A stretch of DNA of 64,000 nt, taken from positions 1,426,001 through 1,490,000 of the forward strand of contig JAIXMP010000005.1 of the NCBI GenBank assembly GCA_025677815.1, written 5' to 3'. The DNA comes from Phascolomyces articulosus (lineage: Eukaryota > Mucoromycota > Mucoromycetes > Mucorales > Lichtheimiaceae). The notes under the pieces were generated by a model. The model did no database searches, was not told the DNA's origin, and saw nothing but the letters and a program-made list of their open reading frames with translations. Positions 24,755 through 39,155 of this stretch are shown piece by piece. Made by a program: the position numbers and the translations under genes. Position 1 is the first letter of the stretch; the number at the start of each line of letters is the position of its first letter.

Positions 24755-26287
24755 ATTCCTCGTTTGACACCAAAGCAGATCAACTGTCTCGAATAGAATT
24801 ACACCCACAACACGAGTATGCAATCCCAAAAAACACCTTTCAGTTCATCCAACAACATTTCGGCAAAATAAGCATCGACTTATTTGCAAGTAGAAAAAAT
24901 CACCAAACACCAAAAATATTACTGTCTATATCAGGATCACCAAGCAGTAGCTCAAGATGTCTTACAATAATATTGGTAACCAGGAGCATATGCCCTCCTG
25001 CCATGGAAATTGATAAACAGAGTAATTCAATGGGCGACATGGAAAAGCAAAGAATTTGGTGTTAGTAATGCCAATATAGACAACACAGACCTGGTGGGGA
25101 GAGTTACAGCAAGTAGCTCATCGAAGAATCAATCTTCCAGGTCCAGCTTCCTTGGCGGCATGGCTTCTCGACAAACAGCAACAACTAAACGATGGATTTG
25201 CACCATCAGTTGTTGTAATCATGCAACACACCATTAATGACAACACAAAAAAAACATATTCTAGTAGGTTCAAAAAATATGCAACATGGTGTGACGAACA
25301 TGGATTGGATCCATCGACAGCTTCTTATCAACACTGTATATTGTGCTTAGCAGATTTAGCAACAAACACTGTAATAAGTACAAGAACAATTCAAGAAGTT
25401 CGGACAGCAATCTCCATTTTACTCCAAAAGTGAATGGTGTTACCTTTGGAGAATTGGAAGAAACAAAATAATTTATGAAAGGTTTAGGTGAGAAACAAAC
25501 TATTCCAAAGAAGGACAAGTCCAAGCGTTGGGATCTTTCTCAATTGGTGGATTAGCTGGCCACATTGATATCGTGCCCGGATCTTTCCTTACAACAAAAA
25601 GGGATTAAGACACATCCTCTTTTATGTCTCGCTACAGGATGGCATCCTGCTTCCGATTTTGCACGTATCATGGCTTCAGTTCATTTTGTTTCCAACCCGT
25701 AAGATAAGAATTGGCCAGTGGAGATGGTTCTTTCTGTGGTCGATGTCAAGGAAGGTGGGTCCAAGGATAGTTTGCCTAATCCCCGACTTCAAGAAAATCA
25801 AGATCTTTGTCCGGTAGCATGTACAGCAAGATATCGCTCGTCCACTACCGACAAGCTTTTTATTTCATCTATTCCACCTCATGCCAATATAAGTGGCGAT
25901 CGGCTACGCAACTGGTTCAAATTAGCCATGGCCGGAGCTAATATCAGCGATGATCATACTGTGCACTCTGTTCATGCAGAAGTAATAACAACAGCACTTG
26001 AACTAGGGGCTAATATAGATGATATCCTCGCAAGTGGATATTGGTCAAGGCGTTCTACCTTTGAAAGATTTTATCATATGGGCTCTTCAACAAAACCACA
26101 ACAAAGTGCCGAAAAAAGAAATTCAAGCATGGCGGCTTTGAACATCAAGAATCCACGCCCAGCAAAATATCACAAGTCATATATGAAAGAGCATTTGTTT
26201 CCTCGTTCCTCCGCGAATACTTCTTTATCGACCATCATTATCTTCGGTCATGGTCAAATAACTTTGGTTTTTGTTCATTATTTTTAA
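24755..26287 (+). mobile_element. Decayed DIRS-type retrotransposon: RNase H end plus tyrosine recombinase
   Basis: Near 24,775 the frame reads KADQLSRIELHPQHEYAIPK then ISIDLFASRKNHQTPK, the RNase H/RT C-terminal hallmark (ADxLSR, DLFASR) of DIRS elements; AYALLPWKLINRVI follows after frameshifts. From about 25,150 a tyrosine recombinase core follows: DNTKKTYSSRFKKYATWCDE, LADLATNTVISTRTIQEVRT, a stop at 25,432, LCLATGWHPASDFARIMA, CPVACTARYRSSTTDKLF, then HSVHAEVITTALELGANIDD and SGYWSRRSTFERFYHMGSS with the presumed nucleophile Tyr. The usual HxxR pattern reads HSVHAE, so a catalytic Arg appears replaced. Several stops and frameshifts show it is dead. RT and the terminal repeats are not found. 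Confidence 0.8.
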
Positions 26288-27738
26288 CAGTGGACGAACG
26301 AAAACATTGCCAAACCAATTTTTTTTCCCTTGGGTTCCGACATTCCTTTCTTCTGTGCATGTTATACCCTCGATCAACATATATCAATTATCCTCGCTCT
26401 CCCCATCAATCAGTGATCTATTATGCAGCTAGCGATCAAAAATATCAATTGGTGTTATATACTGCTACTAATAAAAACATAAGTAAATCTCTGTTTATCT
26501 GCTTCATGTCTTTATTTATGTGTTCTTTTGTCTAATATTCTATTCTTTAATAAGCATACTATTGTGTTGCATTGTGCATGTATAACCTTGAAAAAAAATT
26601 ACATCGTGAAACACCATAACAGTAAATTGCTTAGCAACAAAACCCTGTTAAAGTATTTTGCCTCAGCATCTTACCTTTATTGACGAACCCATTCAGTACG
26701 TAGAATGGTGGTTTCTTTATATATATATATAAATATTACTGTTACTACCAGTACGTAGCATGTTCCAACAGTTTTTTTATATTGTTGCTTACTATTGATA
26801 CAGAACAAGAGAATGATATAAATACCCAACCTAAATAAAAGAAACTTTATCACTGGATGTATATTTCGTAGTATATAATAATATCACTGGTTTGTTGCTT
26901 TTTAGGTAATACGCTGAATAAATAAGTATTCTAAGCTTAAATTTAGCAAACCCAAAGTGTATTATCATCTATCTCTTCTAAAAATTGCAAGGAATACTTG
27001 ATTCCTTAGCTAATCATTGAAATATAGTAAACTTATTCACCGTTCCCTGTAGTCCAATTATCATCTTAGTTTCTTCTTTCTACTACATAACAATCAAACA
27101 AAAGTAGATCGATATCATTGTTATAAAGAATAGTATGTAGTTATAATAAGAAAAATGTGTAGTTTAATACGTCATTTTTTTCTCCTCTCCAGTAGAAGAG
27201 TGATATGTTCAATGGTAGTGAAGGACAAGTAGTGTATATCAATTGAATACAAATTAGACATCAAATGAAACTGGGTTTGGGTATTGACTTTTTTGCTGGC
27301 TTCCAACCCTGAGTTTTATGCGTGGAAGGTTGTGTTGCATAATTTTACTTACGATGTAAGTAAATCGCACTAGGTATTGGAGCCATAGTACATGAAGCCT
27401 GTTACTATTATTATTTTTAAGCATTATAAACAGTGTCGCTTTACCCAATCAAATGATTAAGGACCCCAATAAAAGAAAGTAAAAGTTTGATATACTGTAT
27501 GATGGTGATAAATGCCAAGAGGTATAAAAATGAACAAGATGATGCCAAGGTTTATAAATATTGACATAATTCGGAAGTGGCAGAGATAATCATAAATCCT
27601 TTGGGTAGATACCAGTTATAATTTTTTTTTCTTTTGAAAAAATAATCCTGATCCACTCAACAACCCTTCCCGTCAGCCTAACTTTCCTTTCTTTCGTTCT
27701 ACCTTTTTCCCTCTCTTCATTTTTACTGATTATATAAT
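26288..27738. other. Intergenic region, no gene recognised
   Basis: AT-rich spacer between the DIRS relic and the MINDY gene. A near-duplicate CAGTACGTAG motif flanks a (TA)n stretch at 26,695-26,760. The promoter of the downstream gene must lie in the last few hundred bases. No RNA gene seen. Confidence 0.5.
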
Positions 27739-30140
27739 ATGTCAACAGCAAATAATCCATCAACTGGTAAAAAAAAACAGGATTCATTTTTTATATTTTA
27801 TTTTTATCTAATTCAAGTTCGTTGTTATAGAGGATTCATCATCACTGTCACCACCACCTAAATCATCTCCACAACAACAGGCGGCTACTATTACTAAAGA
27901 TGGACTAGAAGAACGTGATAAAAGTGAAACTGATTCACACGATAAAGAACACCAACAAAAGCATAATAACGAAGGTTTGAATGAATCACTGGATCAAATA
28001 GAAAGACAACCTCAATCCGATCGACAAGGAATTGAAGAAAGTACTACTGAACCACCATCGGAACAAGTGCCGAAAGGACAGTCGCCAGTAGTATCTCAAG
28101 AGAGTCATTGTGAGGAAAACTCTGTACAAAAAGAGCTACAGATAGAACAAAATGAACAAAACCAGCCGGACGAGTCACAACAGCTGCAACAACAAAGCGA
28201 AGAACAACCACAGCAGCAGCCTGCTGAACAAGATGATGCAGTTCAAGAATATCTTGTGAAAAAGATCCAATGGTTTGATACTGAAACCAAGCAAAAGAAA
28301 GACGTTCTCATTATTACACAGAATGGTATGGATTTGCAGAGTGACAAATGATAATAATAATGGGCGTGGCTATGCGAGTATTTTGACATCAGACTGATGT
28401 ATCTTATATTCTGTAGAAAACGGACCTTGTCCATTGGTAGCAATATGTAATGTGCTCTTTTTACGAGGAGACCTGGAAATTCGACCACCAGATAGAGAGA
28501 TGGTTACATTTGAATACTTAGTGGAACGATTAGGTGATTATTTGCTTAATCATGGACCAGGAGCATCCACTAATAATAATACGGCTGATATTAAGCCAAA
28601 GGTAGCGAAAGGGAGGAAAGTGTGGATAGTGTATCATTTTTATATGTTAATGCATACCAATATTGAAATGCGCACATGTCTGTCTGATTAATTTTCTTAA
28701 CAATCCACTCGAATATAAAGCAGGGTAAACAACAACAACAGCAGCAGCAGGAGGAACAGGTTGTATCTAGTCCGACACAATATGAAGCATCAACCCAGAT
28801 GGATCGAATTGATTCTCGGCAATCTACAGCAGAATATGTCCTTACTTATCGATATAATTTGGATGCTGCATTATCCATACTTCCAAATCTACAAATGGGT
28901 TTAGGTACTTTTAACTGAACAAAGGAAGAGAGAATTAAATAACATAATCTTTTGCTGACTCAAATAATATGTGACCAATAGATGTAAATGTTAGATTTTC
29001 ATCGATACGAGGATTTGAACCCACTGCTGAACTTGCAATGTTTGACTTATTCGATGTAGATCTAGTACATGGATGGCTTGTTGATCCTCAAGTAAGTAAA
29101 TAAAAAAAACAAAGGAAGAAACTGTATATATATTTTGTGTTGAAAGGAAAGCCCAATGAAACATACTGAGGATGTGTGACTTGTATTTGATATTAGGATG
29201 AACAAACCTACCAAATAATAGCTGAGAAGTGTGGATCGTATAATTCAGTGGTGGAATGTGTGGTTCGTGGTGATACATTAAGCAGTAGCGCTGCTATCAA
29301 AGGTGACAATAGAACGTCGAGACAATGGTCACCGGATGAAGAACGACAAATCCAAGAAGGTAGAGTAAAAAAAGAGAGATGGAAGGAAAACTCTATATAC
29401 ATTTATGCCCTGCTTATCTTCCTGGTTTGAATAATACATAGGTCTTATTGCAGCTACTTTTTTGGAAGATACTGCCACTCAACTTACATATCATGGATTA
29501 GAATCCTTGGTTTCTTCGATACCCAGCAACAAACTATGTGTCCTGTTCAGAAACAACCATGTAAGAAATTTTTATCCATCTGTATTTTTCGTATTTATGG
29601 ATCAACAGAAATGTATAAAAATAACACTTATCTTTTTTTTGGATAATTTATTTTATAGTTCTCCACGATATATAAACATCCAGAAACATCCACACTTTAT
29701 ATATTGGTGACAGATTCGGGACTAGTATCTGAAGAATCAATTGTATGGGAAAATTTAGGTGATGTTGACCAAGGAGCTTCTGAATTTTTCAATAGTGATT
29801 TCCAAAAACCTGAAATAATTCGTTCTCCTCCTCCTCCAATGCCAACTACTGGGGATCCAAGTGCTGATATGGAGTAAGTAATTCATCATTTATTTTATAC
29901 ATTTTTTTTTTCGTTATCGTAGATATTAATACAAAAATACATAGTTACATCTTGGCGCTCTCTTTGCAACAAAATGAAATATCAAATGCAGAAGAGCATC
30001 GTCGTCGTCGTCGGCAACAACAGCATCTGCAGCATCAACAGGAACAGTTACAATATCAGCAGCAATTGCATCAACAACAAGTGACTGAACAAGAACTGGC
30101 GGCAAAGCGAAAGAAGAGGCAAAGTTGTATTATTTGCTAA
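27739..30140 (+). CDS. MINDY-type deubiquitinase (FAM63 family) with C-terminal CAAX-like box
   Basis: K48-linkage-selective cysteine deubiquitinase of the MINDY-1/2 type. The start MSTANNPSTG at 27,739 is followed by a long Gln/Glu/Ser-rich disordered N-terminus. The catalytic domain starts YLVKKIQWFDTETKQKKDVL and IITQN, and is spliced to ENGPCPLVAICNVLFLRGDL, with the oxyanion Gln and catalytic Cys of the QNENGPCPL motif. Later exons: YVLTYRYNLDAALSILPNLQ; DVNVRFSSIRGFEPTAELAM with FDLFDVDLVHGWLVDPQ; ATFLEDTATQLTYHGLESLV; LCVLFRNNHFSTIYKHPET with the catalytic His; VTDSGLVSEESIVWENLGDV. A Gln/Arg-rich coiled tail (ubiquitin-binding region in homologues) ends KKRQSCIIC, a CAAX-type prenylation signal with stop at 30,138-30,140. 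The gene converges on spermidine synthase. Confidence 0.92.
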
Positions 30141-30892
30141 TAGTACAACGTGGAAGATTGCTCAAAATATTAAAGAATATCCCATCATATACTATTTCTT
30201 ATTGTCTAACACAATTCCCTTTTTTTTTGTATATACTTGTTCACTCCATAGCCATTGTAGAATAAATTGATATCTTTTCAGCTTTTTTTTTAAAAAAAAT
30301 GGGGGAGATATAAATTAAACTGGTGAGGAAACAATACAGTGTCTGTGCTATCGTTTGTTTTTTATAAGGAAACGATTCAAGGTGGCTCAAATATCAATAA
30401 TATTGGTACTCTGATAGACCTGTCTCGGTTTCCTTCAAAAAAAAAAAGTAAGCCTATGGGTCACCTTACGAACCATACCTTTAAAGTTGCACCATAATAT
30501 TTTGTCAAATATTCTATTGACATTGTTAGTAACAAAGCTGATTTGAAGATATTTTGTAGAAGATCCAAATGAAGTTGCATGAACCATTTTGATTGCAAGA
30601 GAAAGTACAACTGGATTCAATATTAAAGTATTCAAAAGGAAAACGAAACCATACTAATAAAGCATTTGTTTCAGCCTCCTTCACTTATTAAACTCTATAA
30701 ACATATGTTTTTTATTTTCTGTACATTTTTTAGTTTTATTATCTGAAGCCAAAAAAGAAGATTTATACATGGAAGAAAAAAAAATAAAGGAGGAAATTCT
30801 GTCAAACTAAAAATACTATATATATACCAAAACCAGACAACGACGATGAGCACACCTAGATGTGGAAAGGGAGGGGGGTGAATAAGGAAACC

Positions 30893-32248
<1,356 letters not shown>

Positions 32249-33464
32249 AATTTTTCTTTTGCATACACTTGAAAAGAAGAGAAAAGAAGAAGAAAAGAAA
32301 AGAAGATTACATGAAACAAGTGTACTACAAGAATTTTTTTAAAGACAACTTTTTTCTACTTTCTCTCACAGAGATTTACACTCATACAATAATAATAACC
32401 CGAAAGCAGTGACGTCCGTGTTAATGATAATGATGATGATGAGGATGATGTTGACTGATGATGGATGATTGTCCACTGACTTTAAAACCTTAAAATTTGG
32501 TGCTGGAATGATGAACTTACCCAATGTGAACCATGCTCAAGGGTGTATAAAATGACCCACCATTCTGGTTCCAGGGGTAAAAATGGTTAAAGATCCTTGA
32601 CTTACTTCTATTTTCTTACACTCTAAAGTAGTTTGACGATAAATTCCATCCTTTGTATTTTTTAGATTTATTCTTTAAAACAATAAAGACCAGTTTGAAT
32701 TTATTTATGCCGCTTTCCAAGTAGTATTTTATGTGTTCCGATTTAAAAAAATTTTGGAATGGGGTCTAGCCTCGTCACATGTACTCACGTTCCCTTTTAT
32801 TCAACATCTCAACTCTAGTTATACTAGGATATCATCCGACATATATTATAGATTTAAATTTATTGTGCGTATTTATCATCTCTTATTTTTTTTTCTCTTT
32901 GGAATAATATAATACTTTATGCGGTATTTTATGGGCTACCAAAAATTATTTATGACCATGCAGAAATTCTTCCATCATCATTCATCACCCGACTTTATAA
33001 ATATGTAAAAGATGTAACAATACATCAGAGATCTATTTGGTATATCCATTAATCATAAGCTTCTGCAGAGTATGACAGATGATGGGGAGCCGATCACACA
33101 GATACTCCATTTTAAGAGTTGTAAATTAGTGAGTTCCATTTCCCACGCAACATGACAAACTTTACAGTTTATACGATGTGTTTTGCTGTTGGAAGTTTAG
33201 TCTATTTTATTATACTATACCAAAATCTTCTTTGAAAACCGTGTCATTTTCTTACAATAGAATGAATATAATAATAATAGCCCTGTGGTCCTATCATTAC
33301 AATTATATATTATTATTTCAAAAGAAGATATTTTGGGATAATGAGATAAGATTTCTGGCAAAAAAAAAAATAAAGTCAAGGTTAATGTTGTACGAAAATA
33401 AAACAGAAAATAGGATACTTTGGGTTACAATACTATACTTTCTAAATATACGTACTGAACAACT
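32249..33464. other. Intergenic region upstream of spermidine synthase
   Basis: The first ~300 bp contain long A/T and pyrimidine tracts and an ATG-rich repeat (GATGATGATGAGGATGATG near 32,430) and probably serve as the SPE3 promoter. The rest up to the TA at 33,465 has no supported gene. Confidence 0.5.
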
Positions 33465-33777
33465 TACAGCGTTGGAAGTTAAATTTGGCCACCCAAAATG
33501 AAAATGAGCCATGATTTTGAAAATGGGTCACTTTTTGAAATCGAGCCATTTGGACGAAACTGAGCCAGCGATCCTAAAGTTGAGTCATGTCAAGCAAATT
33601 TAGGCTATTCATTTCTAAAAATGACATAATGCGTTTTACCCAAGATATGCTCTACATATCAGAATGCTTGTTTCCAATGATACAAGCACACTCAAAGCGA
33701 TGGGATTACTCAAAAATAAAATCCAATCGTGAAATTGGATTATTGTTGAAGCTCTTGACGATACGGACAAGTCAAAG

Positions 33778-34199
33778 TGTTGTATCCAACATACAATGAC
33801 TTCTTAATAGAAAACGCTATTCACCCTTTGCCTCACTTGTGTGGTAATTATATTTGAAGCACAGCTGCTGTGACATGGATTATGCTTTTCTCCTATGCAT
33901 ATCGTTCATTATGCAACGCGTAATTCACTTCTTGATTCCCATTCTCATCGTTCACACGTTCTATAACTTCCGTTATTCACACAGTCTTATAGCATACGTA
34001 ATTTAAATGATGTGGTCCATAAGAAATATGATACCGTAATACACACGTAGTGGCAGTCCATCCATGATGAGCAATTTAGTATAAATAGAGAGATTATTTT
34101 TGAATCGTAATAAAACTTCACTGAATTCTTTTGGGTCTCGTTGACTTACTACGTCTCCTGTTTACTTCTTTTATTTTATTGATATTCATTGATACAACA
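33778..34199 (+). repeat. Solo LTR A (TGTTGTATCC...GATACAACA)
   Basis: 422 bp, with terminal TGTTGTATC and its inverse GATACAACA, a TATAAATAGAGAG promoter motif near 34,081 and AATAAAA at about 34,110, as in Ty1/Ty3-type LTRs. It is nearly identical to LTR B in inverse orientation. The flanks CAAAG (left) and GCTGG (right) do not match each other, so this is not a simple insertion; see the inversion finding. No internal retrotransposon genes lie beside it. Confidence 0.85.
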
Positions 34200-34791
34200 G
34201 CTGGTCTATCGCTATCATCATTATTATCCCGCTTTCTTCGTCGTTGCTTTTCCTTTTGTTGTTGTTGCTGTGCATTTTGTTGTTCTTTTTCCTCCTGGTG
34301 GAATTTGTCCATTGTACGCGAGTCTGAGATACTTAAGCTATATAGGGCGTCATTTTGCTAATACAGAATAATAATATTGTTACTGTTATTATCATGTATT
34401 TTGTTATATTTTTTTTCGTGTATAAAGAGCTACCAAAAAAGCTTTGCCAACCTCTTATGTTTCCCTTTAACATCAAGCGATATGGGATACTTCTGAGAAC
34501 ACCATGCACACAATCCATTAATACTTCTGCTTTTCTTCGAGCTATTTTGGCTTCTGATTCCTCATTGGCCTTCTCCTTCCAGAACATGGAGAGTAACGTG
34601 CTCAATTTATTTTTAATCTCTTCTGAATCGTCGAAATAATACTTGTGACTAATGTGCTTTATCAAAGAGAGATTATTCCAATTCTTGACACTGTTGGAAT
34701 TACAGTAACCTTGACATAATTTCACAATTTTTTCATGATCTGTAATGGATAATTTAGAACATAGCTTTATAAATAAAATAACGATTCTCAC
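34200..34791 (-). pseudogene. 5' half of a split gene of unknown function
   Basis: On the minus strand the frame at 34,333-34,791 reads KLCQGYCNSNSVKNWNNLSL, then HISHKYYFDDSEEIKNKLST, SEAKIARRKAEVLMDCVHGV and SIPYRLMLKGNIRG. After a likely intron (acceptor TATAG near 34,341) it continues SLSISDSRTMDKFHQEEKEQ, a Gln run, a basic RRRKRD segment and DDSDRPA, where it stops at the LTR A boundary at 34,200. Upstream exons are not identified. The frame joins in phase with the plus-strand fragment at 39,156. It resembles lineage-expanded uncharacterised Mucorales proteins (from memory, unverified). Confidence 0.7.
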
Positions 34792-36374
34792 CTGATTACA
34801 TAAACAGTATCTTTTCCTTTGCTTCTGATGTCATTGTTCAAGGCTTTTCAAAAGGGAATTTGAGTTTTATTTTTTCATAAATCGGGCTGTATCTTAAACC
34901 ATGTCCAAGCCCAGAAAAGTGATAATGCATATTGAACGATTGACCACATGATGAATAAGAGGCTGTTGAAATCATATAGCTTCCACTTGTAATAAAAGAA
35001 ATGCTGTTATGCTATTATTTTATCTGTACAGGATAAATTAGATAATATAATATAATATTTTTACAAGTATTTTTTCCATTCAAGTAACCAGGTGATGTTT
35101 TTGATAATAAAATGATGGTTGTCGTTAAGATATGACAAATATGGTATCATTCCCATTTCTTTTTTTCTTCTTGTCTCAGTCTTCGTTTTTATATATGCAT
35201 AATCGAAATAAATCAAACACGTCATTGCGCTATTAAAACCATTTGATTTATCATGTCTGTAATAATAGTGAACTTGGTTCAACATTTACAAATGCTAATA
35301 ATAGCAAGGTCACTCTTTCACAAGGATTTGGTTTTATCTACAATGCATTTACAATCAATGCTACTAACGCTTCTTCACAAGTATAAACAACGACTACTAC
35401 TAATACATTATCACCAGCGCTAGTGCTACAAGTATATTCAACGTCATATCATAATAGCAGGTCCAACTATAGTGAGAGCATACTACTGTTGAGTTGTTCA
35501 ATAGCTTAGTTTTCAAAAGTTGAATCTTTTAAGATTCTATTATAGAGTTTAATAATAAGATGAAAAATGATTAAATCTGTTATTACAATGATAAGTTACA
35601 AGGACGTATTTATTATTTTTCTATTTTATGGGCTTGGTCATGATATTTTCTTTTATTCTTTATTTTACTTTGATAGCGCGTAAGTGGTTATGATTTTAGG
35701 GATTCTTTATTCATCAGGAAAAATTAGGTCAAAAATATATAAGTTTAATATAACAAAATGGATAATAATGAAAAAGATAATAGTACTAATAAGAGTAAAG
35801 AAGCAAATCATGTGAGCAAAACGGCATATATACAAATAAAACAAGAAGTTAATGCATTCATACGAATCTTCTTAACTCCCCCATCTCCTATAATTTTTAA
35901 TTTTGTTTTTTACCTCCACCAAATACCATAACTTTGTTTCTCTTGTGTTCTGTTTATATGTTGCAAAGTAAAAAAAAAAAATATTAAAAAATTATAGGAA
36001 ATGGGGAGATTTCATATGTATTGCCGAAAATAAAGGGAAAATTTGAAATAAGTCAACTTAGCGGAAAAGTGAAGAACGTGGTGGTTATTGCAGCACACCA
36101 GTATTGAAATATTATTCTGACATACTCAAGAAGTCAACCATCCGGAATCCTTATCTGGTCAGACACATTGCCTCGCTTTGAAAATATCTGACTACGTGTC
36201 AATTGAAGGGAATGTGTATAGACACAAAGTATACCTTACTGTATACTATTCCTCCTCTCTCTATTGAATAATAACATTCTCCCGTTCTCAAAACATACTA
36301 ACATCAATAACACAAGAAAATATTGTATTCATTTACTATTTATAAATATATGTGCATTAAGCAAATAAGTCGTT

Positions 36375-37294
36375 TTATTTTAATTTTTTGAAACACAATA
36401 AAATTAATGAAAAAAATATCTTTTGTTTCAAGATAAGGATATCCCATTGTCCTTGTAATGGTGAATATTCAACTTCCATCGTACCAAACCATGATAGGTG
36501 CAACTTTGTTCCTGGCTTTCTCAGCGTTGCGACTTTGAATTCCTTGCACTTAAAAAAATGGCATTCAGACACATGTAAAGCATCTCTGATAATAATCAAT
36601 ACACAATGACATTAGTCCTTGAAAATCATTAAGATACATTCAATCAGAACACACAGTATTAACCTCAGTATAGATGAATGACCATACCAATCACATCAAT
36701 CGCACTACGAGAGAAACGTTCGTCACATCGGGAACTTGAGCATCACGCTCACCGCCTTCTGAGACATGTCCCACTGGAGAGGGAACTATGAAGCTCAGCC
36801 ATAGTTATACATCCAGCAAGATGAACGTTGAAACCCGTTATCCAACTTGCTAATCCTTTATTTATATGCATCATCAAAGCATCACGCTTTAACAATTCAA
36901 TAATACAAAGAGATACCAAGATCGAATAATGGTCGAACACAATCACTAGGCATTCAGGCGATAAATCTTGGAGAGAGCCTTTACATTGTTCGCTTGACCA
37001 AGATACTATTATGTACATAAAAACAAGAGCAATTTAAATCTCATTTATAGCCATCATCTTCAGTGCGTATGTATGAAATTAAATATATAGCACTGGCCGA
37101 AATACATGTAACTACTGCAAAGCATTCGTAATAACTTGCAACCTGGAGTTATCAAAGGCACCACGCAAAACGGACGATACATACTGAGAAAGATTTCGAA
37201 GCATGGGCGTAATGGCATGGTTTTTTTCAAAATACTTCCTTTTCAATGTATAAGTATAGAAGACACTTATAGCATGCCTCTCCAAAGAGACCAT
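36375..37294 (-). pseudogene. Minus-strand remnants of an unknown gene
   Basis: Three minus-strand frames read like decayed protein: HAITPMLRNLSQYVSSVLRG (37,112-37,294), SLQDLSPECLVIVFDHYSIL with ELLKRDALMMHINKGLASWI (36,749-37,018), and DALHVSECHFFKCKEFKVAT with KPGTKLHLSWFGTMEVEYSP (36,375-36,599). They share a strand with the split gene's 5' half and may be upstream parts of the same or a related gene. No domain is recognised. The ORFs are short and could be partly fortuitous. Confidence 0.35.
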
Positions 37295-38719
37295 TTATCC
37301 AAAGAGTTTCTTAACGAAAGTATTTGGGAAAGACAACCAATTGTTTAATGCGCAGTCAAGCTAAAGAATGAAAATAAAGAGAAAGAAAGCATTAGCACAA
37401 GTAGTATATTCCTATAAATTGATACGGTTGTTCATTAAATGCAAATAATAAATTACGTTACCAGCATTTATTAAGCAACCAAATCAAAATGGTTCACTAC
37501 CATGGTGCATAATTTATTGTAGTTGGCTTCACAATGTGATGGGTATACAAGAGAAGAAAAAATCAAACCACTCATCCCGACTCGTTTTTTTTTTAAAAAA
37601 AATATTTTTACTTCCCGGTGACAAACCACCACCATTAGCTACTGGTACTACCACTATAACAATCTACTCATAGTCACCCTTATTCTCTTAATGAAGAACA
37701 GTTTTTTGAAAAACAACTAAAAGAAAATCGACAGATAGAAGTTTATTGATTACCAGACAAAGATGGGTGATTCATCACCTAACAAGGTACAACTTGTAAG
37801 GTCATTAAGTTATGCTGTATATTTAACTATCAGAAAACGTTTGTGTATATTGTTTTCGTAATACTTATGAAGAATTTATTAATTTATATATAATTATTGT
37901 ATATATGGGTGACATTTGGAAGATCATTGAATAAAATCCAAGAACTGCAGATGCTAATATAAATGTCGAACAGTAAAATAGGTTCAAATGTAGAATAAAA
38001 GAGAAAAAGAAACAAGGGTGCTGATTAAATGTATAGAATAAAAAGTGGTAAGTATTAGTTATCAGCAACTCCAAATGATAGTTCTTCACTGCTATCGGCA
38101 GTAACCACATCATATTCAAATAAAAAAATTATGTCTTGTTCAATTATCTGTTTCGCTCTTCTGTTACCCAATACATGGCTTTGCTACAACCTTTACCCTT
38201 CCATAATGATACTGAAGTAGGTGGTCCTTAAAATGAAGCAATAATACTTGAGATAAGATAGGAGAAAAGTAGAGGCAATTGGCAGATATTGGGACAAGTC
38301 TCAAGAAACTGCATTGTGTCCTTCCAATTAATTTCAATCACCATCTGTATAACCGTCAATTGTTCTTCATCATATTACGCTATTATTAGTATCATACTGT
38401 AAGTTAGTAAAAGGTTCCATAAATTCTTAATAACCTTCAAATAAGTAAAATCTTCCAACTTTGAGAGAAATCAACCTCAATAAAATATTGGCAATCTGGA
38501 TTCATGGTAGTGGATTTGTTGGTACAGAAAAAGCAGTTACAAGTATGTTGAATTGTAAGCAGTGCGTTTGACATGAGATTATTTCGAGTTGCAGAACTTA
38601 TACATCTGGTGGAATAAGTGAAAATAATTCGATAAAAATCTTGTCTTGGTTGATCTTACATCAGCAAGCTGCTTATGTCAAGTTTCCCTTTATTCACTAT
38701 CAATAAGCACGTCCCTTTG

Positions 38720-39155
38720 TGTTGTACCAATAAAATCAAATAAAAGAAATAACCAGGAGACGAGATAAGTCAACGAGACCCAAAATAATTCAGTGAATTT
38801 TTATTACGATTCAAAAATAATCTCTCTATTTATACTAAATTGCTCATCATGGATGGACTGCCACTACGTGTGTATTACGGTATCATATTTCTTATGGACC
38901 ACATCATTTAAATTACGTATGCTATAAGACTGTGTGAATAACGGAAGTTATAGAACGTGTGAACGATGAGAATGGGAATCAAGAAGTGAATTACGCGTTG
39001 CATAATGAACGATATGCATAGGAGAAAAGCATAATCCATGTCACAGTAGCTGTGCTTCAAATATAATTACCACACAAGCGAAGCAAAGGGTGAATAGCGT
39101 TTTCTATTATGAATAATAATAATAATTAAGAAGCCATTGTATGCTGGATACAACA
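38720..39155 (-). repeat. Solo LTR B, inverse copy of LTR A
   Basis: 436 bp; reading from 39,155 leftwards it starts TGTTGTATCC and ends GGTACAACA. The same TATAAATAGAGAG and AATAAAA features occur as in LTR A, with few substitutions. The 14-bp length difference is accounted for by an extra (ATT)n run at about 39,107-39,127. Its flanks CTTTG and CCAGC do not match each other. Confidence 0.85.

Larger units (their letters stand above)
34200..38719. other. 4.52-kb segment inferred to be inverted between two solo LTRs
   Basis: Bounded by LTR A (33,778-34,199, plus) and LTR B (38,720-39,155, minus). Its terminal 5-mers GCTGG (34,200-34,204) and CTTTG (38,715-38,719) are the reverse complements of CCAGC (39,156-39,160) and CAAAG (33,773-33,777), beyond the opposite LTRs. 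All plausible coding fragments inside lie on the minus strand, while those outside lie on the plus strand, consistent with inversion. Coding content: the split-gene fragment at 34,200-34,791 and weaker remnants at 36,375-37,294; the rest appears non-coding. Confidence 0.75.

Noticed and set aside
29003..29040. tRNA B-box-like GGATTTGAACCC
   Set aside because: It encodes GFEPTAEL inside the MINDY catalytic domain; no A-box or clover-leaf arms are present around it.
33773..34204. LTR A and LTR B as the two ends of a single full-length retrotransposon
   Set aside because: The LTRs are in opposite orientation, and between them there is no gag, reverse transcriptase or integrase; the flanking 5-mers match only crosswise.
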